A stretch of 13,820 bases of DNA, taken from assembly GCA_947490625.1 (NCBI GenBank), contig CANLHC010000013.1:1-13820 (forward strand), in the 5' to 3' direction. Positions 7,738-13,820 of this stretch are shown piece after piece. The position numbers were made by a program, and so were the translations under genes. Origin of the DNA: Candidatus Nanopelagicaceae bacterium (lineage in GTDB: Bacteria > Actinomycetota > Actinomycetes > Nanopelagicales > Nanopelagicaceae). The notes beneath the pieces were generated by a model, which was given only the letters and a program-made list of their open reading frames with translations, was not told where the DNA came from and made no database searches. How positions within the stretch are numbered: position 1 is the stretch's first letter; each line of letters opens with the position of its first letter.

Positions 7738-9110
7738 ACACTCATCTTTACTGCTGCAGCCACCTTGCTGACTACTTGCGGATCAAAGACACTAGGAACA
7801 ATAAATGATGCGTTGAGCTGTGAGGGAGTGACGCAGTCGGCGATAGCAATAGCTGCAGCTACTAAAAGATCATCAGTAATTTTATGTGCTTGGGCATCGA
7901 GTAAACCACGGAAGATTCCTGGAAACGCTAGAACGTTATTGATCTGATTGGGCTGATCACTGCGTCCTGTAGCAACTACAGCGGCGTACTTACGTGCGAC
8001 AACTGGATCGATCTCAGGATCTGGATTTGCAAGTGCAAAAACAATAGATTTATCAGCCATAGCTGCGATATCAGCCTCGACTAAGACATTGGGAGCGCTC
8101 ACGCCAATAAAGACATCAGCCCCGCTCATTGCCTGATGAAGATCGCCGGCAAAGTTTTCAGTATTGGAATGATCGATAAACCACGCACGCATCTCATCAT
8201 TGCGATCACAAGAACTATTGATTACTCCATCTTTATCAAAGGCAATAATGTTTGTAGCACCACTTTTTACCAACAGTCGGGCTACGGCGGTACCGGCAGC
8301 ACCAGCTCCACTCATGACGATTTTTACCGCTGAAATATCTTTCTTAACCAACTTAAGTGAGTTCTTGAGCGCTGCCAAGACAACAATGGCAGTGCCATGT
8401 TGATCATCATGAAAGACAGGTATATCTAGGAGTTGACGTAAACGTGCTTCGATCTCAAAGCATCGTGGTGCTGAAATATCTTCGAGGTTGATCCCCCCGT
8501 AGACAGGTGCAATCAATTGCACGGTGCGAACAATTTCATCAACATCTTGGGTATCAAGACATACAGGCCAAGCATCAACATCTGCAAAGCGCTTAAAGAG
8601 TGTGGCTTTACCCTCCATCACAGGTAGCGCAGCAGCAGGACCAATATTTCCTAGACCCAATACGGCTGAGCCATCGGTCACAACGGCAACAGTGTTGCGC
8701 TTCATTGTGAGTCTACGGACGTTGCTTGGATCTTCGACAATGGCCTGGCTAATACGTGCAACACCAGGGGTGTATGCACGAGAAAGATCATCACGAGTTT
8801 TAAGAGGCACTTTAGATGCAATTTCAATCTTGCCGCCGAGGTGGAGCAAAAATGTGCGATCAGAAACCTTACGAACAATAAGACCGCTAATTACATTAAG
8901 TGCTGCCGTTATCTCATCTGCATGTGAGGCATTGATCGTGTCACATGTAACATCGATAACCACCTTATCGAGCATAGATTCGACGACATCGAGTGCGGTG
9001 ATAGTTGCACCTGCGCCGGATAGCGCTGAAGTAATTAAGGCAATTGGTTGGAGATCAGGAGAGCCTTCAACGCGAATTGTGATTCCGTAACCAGGAGAGG
9101 TCGATACCAT
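7734..9110 (-). CDS. Malic enzyme with N-terminal ACT domain (NAD-type malate dehydrogenase, decarboxylating)
   Basis: Converts malate to pyruvate and CO2, linking the TCA cycle with pyruvate. 458 residues. Residues 8-85 form an ACT-like fold (GYGITIRVEGSPD at its start), a likely amino-acid-sensing or oligomer domain found in many Gram-positive malic enzymes. The catalytic part follows: YTPGVA with Tyr113, TDGSAVLGLGNIGP (145-158), MEGKATLFK with Lys168, metal ligands in NLEDI (Glu210, Asp211) and FHDDQHGT (Asp235/236), and the dinucleotide loop GAGAAG (268-273). An acidic Asp292 at the end of the second strand suggests NAD rather than NADP. The ATG directly abuts the upp stop (TAAATG), with a GGAG 8 nt upstream inside upp. 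It overlaps dedA by 4 bp. Confidence 0.93.
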   Translation of the reverse strand: MVSTSPGYGITIRVEGSPDLQPIALITSALSGAGATITALDVVESMLDKVVIDVTCDTINASHADEITAALNVISGLIVRKVSDRTFLLHLGGKIEIASKVPLKTRDDLSRAYTPGVARISQAIVEDPSNVRRLTMKRNTVAVVTDGSAVLGLGNIGPAAALPVMEGKATLFKRFADVDAWPVCLDTQDVDEIVRTVQLIAPVYGGINLEDISAPRCFEIEARLRQLLDIPVFHDDQHGTAIVVLAALKNSLKLVKKDISAVKIVMSGAGAAGTAVARLLVKSGATNIIAFDKDGVINSSCDRNDEMRAWFIDHSNTENFAGDLHQAMSGADVFIGVSAPNVLVEADIAAMADKSIVFALANPDPEIDPVVARKYAAVVATGRSDQPNQINNVLAFPGIFRGLLDAQAHKITDDLLVAAAIAIADCVTPSQLNASFIVPSVFDPQVVSKVAAAVKMSV

Positions 9111-9749
9111 TTATACAACTCCATAAAGTCGATCGCCAGCATCGCCCAGTCCTGGAACGATGTACCCATGTTCATTTAAGCGCTCATCTAGCGCGCCCGT
9201 TACTAAATTAATTGGAACTCCTGAATCCTTAAATGCTTCTTCAAGCATTGCAATTCCTTCCGGAGCGGACAAAATACAGATTGCAGTAATTTCGGTCGCA
9301 CCACGTTCAATCAGAAAGTTAATTGCTGCTACCAAGGTTCCACCAGTTGCGAGCATTGGGTCTAGCACAAAACATTGACGACCTGAAAGATCCTCTGGAA
9401 GTCGATTGGCATATGTACTTGCCTTGAGAGTTTTCTCATCACGAACCATTCCGAGGAATCCAATTTCGGCAGTTGGAATTAAGCGACTCATTCCTTCAAG
9501 CATTCCTAACCCGGCACGAAGAATAGGTACAACAACTGGTCGAGGGTGGGCAAGCTTTACACCGGTAGTTGGTTGAACAGGGGTGACAATCTCAACCTTT
9601 TCAACACGGACCTCGCGCGTTGCCTCGTATGCCAATAAAGTCACGAGCTCCTCAACGAGGTGGCGAAATGTTGGTGAGTCGGTCTTCTCGTCGCGCAGAA
9701 CCGTCAACTTGTGAGATATCAGGGGATGGTTGGCAACGTGAACTTTCAT
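9111..9749 (-). CDS. upp: Uracil phosphoribosyltransferase
   Basis: Makes UMP from uracil and PRPP in pyrimidine salvage. 212 residues when started at ATG 9749 (MKVHVANHPL), matching the usual length of about 208-210. The frame stays open further upstream, but that extension would cover the divergent gene and has no family similarity. Motifs: PILRAGLGML (75-84), the PRPP-binding loop DPMLATGGT (130-138), and the uracil-binding end GLGDAGDRLYG (200-210). It heads the unit upp - malic enzyme - dedA. Upstream, TAAGGT lies 7 nt before the ATG and can be read either as a leaderless -10 or as a weak AAGG ribosome site. Confidence 0.96.
   Translation of the reverse strand: MKVHVANHPLISHKLTVLRDEKTDSPTFRHLVEELVTLLAYEATREVRVEKVEIVTPVQPTTGVKLAHPRPVVVPILRAGLGMLEGMSRLIPTAEIGFLGMVRDEKTLKASTYANRLPEDLSGRQCFVLDPMLATGGTLVAAINFLIERGATEITAICILSAPEGIAMLEEAFKDSGVPINLVTGALDERLNEHGYIVPGLGDAGDRLYGVV
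9119..9122 (-). promoter_or_regulatory. Ribosome binding site of the malic enzyme gene, inside the end of upp
   Basis: GGAG on the minus strand, 8 nt before the malic enzyme ATG and spanning the last upp codons. The string GGAGTTGTA followed by the stop and start is almost the same as the junction before tadA (10284 onward), so this organism seems to place such a site in the last codons of the upstream gene. Confidence 0.6.
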
Positions 9750-9756
9750 AACCCGT

Positions 9757-9762
9757 ACCTTA
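9757..9762 (-). promoter_or_regulatory. Candidate -10 box of upp
   Basis: TAAGGT on the minus strand, 7 nt before the upp ATG, which would place the transcript start at or next to the start codon. A possible -35 (TTGGTG) lies 16 bp upstream. The 34-bp gap to the divergent gene leaves room for little else. The 8-mer AAGGTACG here also occurs in the other tight divergent spacer at 4435-4442. This is a weak motif-only call. Confidence 0.25.
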
Positions 9763-9783
9763 CCGCCCTTTCTTTCCTCACCA

Positions 9784-10293
9784 ATGAGTGGGAATATGGG
9801 CAACGTGAGCCAGAACCCAGATAGCCAACCGTTGATCAATGACGTGGATATCGCAGTGGCTGCCTGGCACGAAGACGGACGCTGGTCATTAGCCCTTCTT
9901 CCCGATGCGCAGGATCTCCCCCAGATAATTGAGCGACTTAAATCACAACAGACAAATGGTGGCGCGCTCGCACTTTTAGCAATTGACGAAGAATTTTTCA
10001 TGATCATTCGCGTTCTTGGATCGCATATTAAATTGTTTTTGAGCGATATTTCTTACGCCGTTGATTACGACATTGCGGCAGAGTTCATAGAAATTTGTGA
10101 TTTAGATATGCCCGAGGAAGACGATGAACCATTTCCTGCTGGTGATTTAGATATTATCTCTGACCTTGGTGTACATCGAATGGAGCTATCAACTCTTTGC
10201 GATGACCCAGATCTTTTTCCGGATGAGCAGCTTGAAGCAATCGCCAGCCGCTTAGGATTTGGCGAGGAATTCGCACAATTATTGGAGTTGTAA
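9784..10293 (+). CDS. tRNA adenosine deaminase-associated protein
   Basis: A 169-residue acidic protein found next to tadA across actinobacteria; its biochemical role is unknown and the name comes from that linkage. Recognisable blocks are AVAAWHEDGRWSL (24-36), GGALALLAIDEEFF, LFLSDISYAVDYDIA, the acid-rich MPEEDDEPFPAGDLDI, and the well-conserved end ELSTLCDDPDLFPDEQLEAI-SRLGFGEEFA. No signal peptide or membrane segment is visible. The start is uncertain: ATG 9784, ATG 9796 and GTG 9805 are all in frame, and the family core begins only near residue 20. ATG 9796 has a GTGGGA a few bases upstream. It is divergent from upp and ends 1-2 nt before tadA, so the two are very likely translated from one mRNA. 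Confidence 0.88.
   Translation: MSGNMGNVSQNPDSQPLINDVDIAVAAWHEDGRWSLALLPDAQDLPQIIERLKSQQTNGGALALLAIDEEFFMIIRVLGSHIKLFLSDISYAVDYDIAAEFIEICDLDMPEEDDEPFPAGDLDIISDLGVHRMELSTLCDDPDLFPDEQLEAIASRLGFGEEFAQLLEL
10284..10287 (+). promoter_or_regulatory. Ribosome binding site deciding the tadA start
   Basis: GGAG lies in the last codons of the preceding gene. It is 7 nt before an in-frame ATT (10295) and 28 nt before the first in-frame ATG (10316). Spacing favours the ATT. The junction closely resembles the malic enzyme one (GGAGTTGTA, stop, start), where the start is an ordinary ATG. Confidence 0.5.
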
Positions 10294-10294
10294 A

Positions 10295-10744
10295 ATTCTA
10301 GATCACGAAAATTTCATGAGAGATGCACTTGTCATTGCACGTCAAGCGCTTGAAACAGGTGATGTTCCTGTCGGTGCAATAATTGTGAACGCCGAGGGTG
10401 TAGTTATTGGCACAGGATCTAATGAGCGTGAAGCGAATAATGATCCAACCGCACATGCCGAGATCGTTGCAATAAGAAATGCATCCTCGCGATTGCAAAA
10501 ATCACGACTCGATGGATGCACCTTAATTGTCACTTTGGAACCGTGTGCAATGTGCGCTGGCGCTATTGCGCAATCTCGCATCTCTCACCTGGTTTATGGA
10601 GCATGGGATGAAAAAGCTGGAGCAGTGGGCTCTGTCTGGGATGTACTACGAGACCCACGCTCAATTTTCAAAGTCGAGGTTACATCCGGTGTACTTGAGG
10701 CCGAATGTGCTGGGTTATTGAAAGAGTTCTTCTCAGACAAGTAA
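10295..10744 (+). CDS. tadA: tRNA-specific adenosine deaminase (A34 to inosine)
   Basis: Zinc deaminase that makes inosine at the wobble position of tRNA-Arg(ACG), an essential step. The signature motifs are PTAHAE and LEPCAMCAG; numbered from the start used here, His54, Cys84 and Cys87 bind zinc and Glu56 is the proton shuttle. DVPVGAIIV near the N-terminus and the end GVLEAECAGLLKEFF are also typical. Start choice: in-frame options are TTG 10259 (35 bp inside the previous gene, no spaced ribosome site), ATT 10295, and ATG 10316. I chose ATT because a GGAG sits 7 nt upstream and because the resulting protein (149 residues, Met-Leu-Asp-His-Glu-Asn-Phe-Met) has the N-terminal length of known TadAs. 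ATG 10316 is the safe alternative. The 3' end overlaps the convergent permease gene by 12 bp. Confidence 0.93.
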   Translation: MLDHENFMRDALVIARQALETGDVPVGAIIVNAEGVVIGTGSNEREANNDPTAHAEIVAIRNASSRLQKSRLDGCTLIVTLEPCAMCAGAIAQSRISHLVYGAWDEKAGAVGSVWDVLRDPRSIFKVEVTSGVLEAECAGLLKEFFSDK

Positions 10745-13069
10745 TTCGTACGACGGATTTAAGATCGTGAGAGAACCTTCTTCTTCTCCGACCATTCCTT
10801 CTGCACGAATTTCTGAGCCAACATCAAGGCCAGCTATCTCGCGGCGACCCAAGAATTGCAGAGTCACTCCACCAGATTGATCCCAGACTTCGACCTGTAA
10901 ATATGGGGCAGAGCCACGTGGTGCGCTCTTGATCGAGGTGACCTTGCCCTGCACTTGGGCCCGCTTTCGCCATTGAATTTCACCAATCGGCGTCATGTTT
11001 TCCGCGTAGTGACTCGTTGGCTCAACTTCCTTAATGACTTCTGCGATTGATTTGAAAGCAGCGGGTTTAACCGGAGACTTCGCTTCAACAACACTCGAAG
11101 CAATAGGTGATGAGCCTGAAATAATTCGGTTCACATCGAAAGGCACAATTGTCGCAACTACTCGCTGTAGCTGTGAAATTGGTGCTGCGATTTTTTCTGC
11201 CGTTTGATCATGTAGAAGTCGACCCAAGAACCCTGAATACGCACGACGCGGAAGTAGCAATGTGAGTTCAACATCTGGCTTCTCTGTCATTCGCAGCGAA
11301 TACTCAAGCGCTGCATTTGGCAATCTACGGTCAGGACAGTCAATAAGTTCGAGCGTCACATCATCGAAGGCATCCGAAGCTGCCCATGCTTTTTTGATCT
11401 GTTCCGCTCGAAGATCATCAATCACAAAGTGAACGGCGCTCAAATTGCGTGGCTTAAGGCTGCGGGCATATCTAATCGCTCCAACGGTTGCAAGATCCAC
11501 GTTGTCTACCAAAACAGTAACGTCGTGACGAACAATTGATGTTGCGCGCTCATGCTCTTGCTTTACCAAAAGAGCATCCTGCTCTTTGGTGTACTGGCGC
11601 CTGAGTCTTAGAAATGCGATAACAAGTATCGGTGAAACTACAAGGACTAACCATGCACCCTGCGTAAATTTAACGACAGAGAAGATAATTACGATCAACA
11701 GTGAGACTGAACCCGCGAGAGCATTAATTACATACTTCACTTTCCAGCTATCTGGTTTTGTTCGCCTTGAATGGCGAGCCATTCCAAATCCCGCCAACAT
11801 AAATCCGGTAAATACTCCAAGAGCATAGAAAGCTACAAGGTGTTCGACAGAGCCAGCGGTAATCAATACAAGAAAAATTCCGCCTCCAGCAAGGAGCAAA
11901 ATTCCATTTGAGAACGCTAGGCGGTGGCCGCGTTTTGTTAATTGGCGAGGCAGATATCCATCTGATGCAACAAAGTTACAGAGCAAAGGGAAAGCGCTAT
12001 ACGTGGTGTTCGCACCAGCGAAGAGAATAAGCATTGTGGCCAGCTGAACCATAATGAACATAAACTGCCCAAATGCCCCGTCTCCAGCGATCGCCTTAGC
12101 GATCTGAGAGATGACTGTTGGAGTTCCTGATTCATACGGCATCGCACGTATGTGATGGGCAAACCATGAAACGCCGAGCACAAGTGTTCCAAGTAGTGAG
12201 CTCATAATCACCAGAGTGCGCTTTGCATTTTTATCTTCAGGAGCTTTAAAGAGCGCAACACCATCAGAGATCGCTTCCAGTCCTGTCAGAGACGACCCAC
12301 CATTTGCAAATGCGCGGAGCAAGATAAATATTGCAGCAGCGGTAAGAAGTCCCTGGCCTTCTCCTACTTCAATTGCACCTGGCAAATCAGTTTCAAGAAC
12401 AGGAAGTGTTCCGTTGATCAGGCGCCAGATTCCCATCGCAAAGACGATAAACATTGATCCGACGAAGAAGTAGGTTGGAAAGGCGAATGCCTTTCCGGCT
12501 TCTTTCACTCCACGTAAGTTTCCATATGTGAGAAGGACAATCACAACAAGAATCATTGGAATCTTCCAAGGAGCAAGTGCTGGGAAAGTTGAAATAATGG
12601 CGGCAACGCCGGCTGCTGATTGAATTGCAAGCGTGACGATGTAATCAAGCATGAGCGCAACTGCTGCGATTTGTGCAACAACTGGGCCAAAGTTATCGCG
12701 CGATACAACGTAGGCTCCGCCAGTTTTGGTGTAAACAGCAATTACATTTCGGTAAGAGAGAGTGATGAGAATGAGAATCGCGATAACAACGCCTGTCATC
12801 GGCATCAAAATTGTGAATGCTGCTAAACCGAATGCTGGTAAGAGCGCAATCAGAATTTGCTCAGATCCGTATGCTGAGGAAGAGATGCAGTCAGAGGATA
12901 AAATTCCAAGGGCATAACGCTTGCTTAACCGTTGGTGCCCGAGTGAGTGCCGATTTAATGCACCACCTAAGAAACGACGCTTAACCTTGTAGGTCAGTGG
13001 ATCTTCGACGTGGGCGTGATCTTGTAGAACAACTGGCTCTGGCGCTCCATCTGTCCAGGACTTTGGCAC
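10733..13069 (-). CDS. KimA-like APC potassium permease fused to a C-terminal OB-fold domain
   Basis: An inner-membrane transporter of 778 residues. Residues ~52-490 form about twelve membrane helices of the APC superfamily, closest by eye to KimA (YdaO) and mycobacterial Rv2690c. SSDCISSSAYG has Asp60 and Tyr67 at the spacing of KimA Asp36/Tyr43. LDYIVT (Tyr143, Thr146) and LTGLEAIS (Thr262, Glu265) also fit K+-site positions as I recall them. Residues ~512-648 form a cytosolic universal-stress-protein-like domain ending ATIVPFD. After a linker (649-692) comes a roughly 86-residue OB-fold ending TILNPSYELL, the same ending as the separate actinobacterial OB-fold proteins of the Rv2694c type. 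KimA itself is about 600-660 residues. The start is GTG 13069 with AAGGGGAG just upstream. Probable role: K+ uptake, with cytosolic domains sensing a nucleotide or RNA. The substrate remains inference. Confidence 0.85.
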   Translation of the reverse strand: MPKSWTDGAPEPVVLQDHAHVEDPLTYKVKRRFLGGALNRHSLGHQRLSKRYALGILSSDCISSSAYGSEQILIALLPAFGLAAFTILMPMTGVVIAILILITLSYRNVIAVYTKTGGAYVVSRDNFGPVVAQIAAVALMLDYIVTLAIQSAAGVAAIISTFPALAPWKIPMILVVIVLLTYGNLRGVKEAGKAFAFPTYFFVGSMFIVFAMGIWRLINGTLPVLETDLPGAIEVGEGQGLLTAAAIFILLRAFANGGSSLTGLEAISDGVALFKAPEDKNAKRTLVIMSSLLGTLVLGVSWFAHHIRAMPYESGTPTVISQIAKAIAGDGAFGQFMFIMVQLATMLILFAGANTTYSAFPLLCNFVASDGYLPRQLTKRGHRLAFSNGILLLAGGGIFLVLITAGSVEHLVAFYALGVFTGFMLAGFGMARHSRRTKPDSWKVKYVINALAGSVSLLIVIIFSVVKFTQGAWLVLVVSPILVIAFLRLRRQYTKEQDALLVKQEHERATSIVRHDVTVLVDNVDLATVGAIRYARSLKPRNLSAVHFVIDDLRAEQIKKAWAASDAFDDVTLELIDCPDRRLPNAALEYSLRMTEKPDVELTLLLPRRAYSGFLGRLLHDQTAEKIAAPISQLQRVVATIVPFDVNRIISGSSPIASSVVEAKSPVKPAAFKSIAEVIKEVEPTSHYAENMTPIGEIQWRKRAQVQGKVTSIKSAPRGSAPYLQVEVWDQSGGVTLQFLGRREIAGLDVGSEIRAEGMVGEEEGSLTILNPSYELLV

Positions 13070-13074
13070 TTCGA

Positions 13075-13082
13075 CTCCCCTT
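13075..13082 (-). promoter_or_regulatory. Strong ribosome binding site for the KimA-like gene
   Basis: AAGGGGAG on the minus strand, 5 nt before the GTG at 13069. It is the best Shine-Dalgarno in the window and supports the GTG start. Its 3' end is part of AGTCG, a second copy of the first five bases of the hairpin arm immediately upstream. Confidence 0.65.
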
Positions 13083-13095
13083 AGCTTTGGGTCAC

Positions 13096-13112
13096 AGTCG
13101 CCACTGGCGACT
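13096..13112 (-). promoter_or_regulatory. 17-nt perfect palindrome / GC-rich hairpin in the KimA-like leader
   Basis: AGTCGCCA (13096-13103) and TGGCGACT (13105-13112) are exact reverse complements around one base. As RNA of the minus strand it would form a 7-bp stem with an AGU triloop, about 13 nt before the ribosome site and inside the leader predicted from the promoter at 13135-13162. It could be an operator in DNA or a control hairpin in RNA. There is no T-run, so it is not a terminator. Confidence 0.45.
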
Positions 13113-13134
13113 CAACTGCATTCCGAGTGTTCTT

Positions 13135-13162
13135 ATCTTATGTGCTTATAGTTCTTTATCAA
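13135..13162 (-). promoter_or_regulatory. Candidate promoter of the KimA-like gene
   Basis: On the minus strand, TTGATA (13162-13157, 5 of 6 to consensus) is followed after 16 bp by TAAGAT (13140-13135, 4 of 6). The transcript would begin near 13128, giving a leader of about 59 nt that contains the hairpin and ribosome site. It is the best promoter match in the window. It lies in a 185-bp divergent gap that also holds an 11-bp palindrome, GGGTAATACCC, at 13195-13205. Confidence 0.5.
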
Positions 13163-13248
13163 CGGAGCAATGAGTGATTTATCCCCTTCAGCATGGGTAA
13201 TACCCCGTTCCAAACCTCTGTTCACGTTGCTATCTCATTGTTATTCTT

Positions 13249-13253
13249 GGAGG
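13249..13253 (+). promoter_or_regulatory. Shine-Dalgarno unusually close to the start of the secreted protein gene
   Basis: GGAGG ends only 1 nt before the ATG at 13255, much closer than the usual 5-9 nt. The next in-frame ATG (13279) is too far away and would remove the Lys-Arg n-region of the signal peptide. A TATTCT at 13242-13247 would allow a leaderless transcript instead. The start is therefore likely but its mode of initiation is unclear. Confidence 0.4.
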
Positions 13254-13254
13254 T

Positions 13255-13820
13255 ATGAAGCGAGGATGTGCAACCATAATGATTGGATGCTTGATTCTTA
13301 CGCTTAATCTTTCAACTGCAACAGCAGCGGTCAAACCTGGTACTACTTGTAAAAAAGTTGGCCAGATCAGTAAATCCGCAGGAATCAAGTACACGTGTAT
13401 CAAAAGCGGTAAGAAATTTGTTTGGAGTCAAGGAGTTGGCACTAAGAGCACTCCACCTACCGCACCGATTTCCTCATCTCCAAGTGCTGGTGCCTCTCCA
13501 CGGTCATCATGTCCAACTCCACTTCTTCAAACCCCGGTTGACCTATCAAAGGTCACATCGATTCTCTATCCGGGGCAAGAGCGCGGCGGAAATTACAAAG
13601 CGCATGGTGGTTTTGGTTTTGATAAAGCAACCGATAATTTGGTAACGGTAACAATTCCACTAAATGGCAAAGTTAACCGTGTTGTTCGTTATAGAGAGAT
13701 GGGAGAGATTCAGTATCTCTTTGAGTTTGATGGAGATTGTGGAGTTTCGTTCCGATTCGATCATTTACGAAAATTGACCCCGAAATTTGAGGCGATAGTT
13801 AATGCGTTTCCGATAAAGGA
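13255..13820 (+). CDS. Secreted protein: two-cysteine module plus degenerate LytM/M23-like domain (partial, 3' end outside window)
   Basis: Open from ATG 13255 to the right edge (188 codons, no stop). Residues 1-25 are a signal peptide (MKRG, then a hydrophobic core, then ATA-A). Residues 28-60 are a small module with Cys32 and Cys48 (KPGTTCKK...YTCIKSGKKFVW) of a kind I recognise from many exported proteins of small freshwater actinobacteria; its function is unknown. A Ser/Thr/Pro linker (61-90) follows. From about 105 a beta-rich region holds HGGFGFD (His117, Asp123), VTIPLNGKV, and FEFDGDCGVSFRFDHL (His170). This order recalls M23/LytM peptidases (H...D, then GxV, then HxH), but the catalytic His of HxH is Phe168, so activity is doubtful. 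It probably acts outside the membrane, perhaps binding cell wall. It is divergent from the permease gene. Confidence 0.75.
   Translation, partial: MKRGCATIMIGCLILTLNLSTATAAVKPGTTCKKVGQISKSAGIKYTCIKSGKKFVWSQGVGTKSTPPTAPISSSPSAGASPRSSCPTPLLQTPVDLSKVTSILYPGQERGGNYKAHGGFGFDKATDNLVTVTIPLNGKVNRVVRYREMGEIQYLFEFDGDCGVSFRFDHLRKLTPKFEAIVNAFPIK

Noticed and set aside
8524..9090. A 188-codon open frame opposite the malic enzyme gene
   Set aside because: Antisense to a strongly conserved gene, Ser/Thr/Arg-rich shadow composition, and no recognisable domain or ribosome site.
9750..10007. An N-terminal extension of the upp reading frame by 86 codons
   Set aside because: It lies opposite the conserved deaminase-associated gene, has low-complexity Ser/Ala-rich content unlike UPRTase, and starting at 9749 gives the normal family length.
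10744..10745. A tRNA gene just after tadA, as is seen in some actinobacteria
   Set aside because: The convergent permease gene begins inside the tadA stop region, and no cloverleaf or T-loop sequence is present.
10733..10780. A bidirectional terminator between tadA and the permease gene
   Set aside because: The region contains only an 8-bp palindrome TCGTACGA within coding sequence and no stem followed by a T-run on either strand.
13195..13205. Palindrome GGGTAATACCC as a separate operator
   Set aside because: Only 5+1+5, lies upstream of the predicted promoter of one gene and about 50 bp before the other, with nothing else to support binding; recorded in the promoter entry only.
13070..13254. 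A c-di-AMP (ydaO-type) riboswitch in front of the KimA-like gene
   Set aside because: On the minus strand there are loose echoes (GGGGTATTACCCA, then GGGGATAAATC, then TCCGTTGATAAAG), but the invariant core GGGGUGAAUC and CCGUCAGCUAACC segments and the closing stem are missing, and the spacing is too short. A cmsearch with Rfam RF00379 would settle it.

Overview
The window looks like chromosomal DNA of a streamlined, moderately AT-rich actinobacterium. The best guess is the freshwater acI / Nanopelagicales group, but this is inference from gene content and not a database match. Supporting signs are: tadA preceded by the actinobacterium-specific 'tRNA adenosine deaminase-associated' gene; a KimA-like permease carrying the OB-fold domain that other actinobacteria encode as a separate protein; a secreted protein with the short two-cysteine module common in these small genomes; base composition that by eye is near the mid-40s % GC; and very tight packing (4-bp stop/start overlaps, overlapping convergent ends, no intergenic gap above about 190 bp). 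I see no mobile elements, CRISPR arrays, rRNA or tRNA genes.

Left part (1-4428, all minus strand): a kynureninase gene, a TetR-type regulator and nagA form one probable transcription unit (48-bp gap, then an ATGA overlap). Behind it is a class III aminotransferase of the glutamate-1-semialdehyde aminomutase group. It has its own candidate promoter and runs off the left edge. The regulator sits between a tryptophan-catabolic and an amino-sugar catabolic gene, so it is a reasonable candidate to control both.

Middle (4453-9749): an Uup-like ABC-F ATPase and a YdcZ/DUF606-type DMT-family membrane protein are on the plus strand, 14 bp apart. The membrane protein gene ends 71 bp inside the convergent dedA. 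dedA is the last gene of a minus-strand unit upp - malic enzyme - dedA whose genes touch or overlap, so uracil salvage, malate/pyruvate interconversion and a lipid-flippase-type membrane protein are probably co-expressed.

Right part (9784-13820): the deaminase-associated gene and tadA run on the plus strand, divergent from upp. tadA probably begins at an unusual ATT codon. Converging on tadA with a 12-bp overlap is a 778-residue KimA-like potassium/APC permease. It consists of membrane domain, universal-stress-protein-like cytosolic domain and OB-fold. Its leader holds a good promoter candidate and a GC-rich hairpin next to the ribosome binding site. Divergent from it, a secreted two-cysteine-module protein with a degenerate LytM/M23-like domain starts and runs off the right edge.

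Most genes are ordinary housekeeping or metabolic genes. The most unusual items are the permease/OB-fold fusion with its leader structure, the probable ATT start of tadA, the partial secreted protein at the right edge, and the palindrome inside the 5' end of the kynureninase gene.
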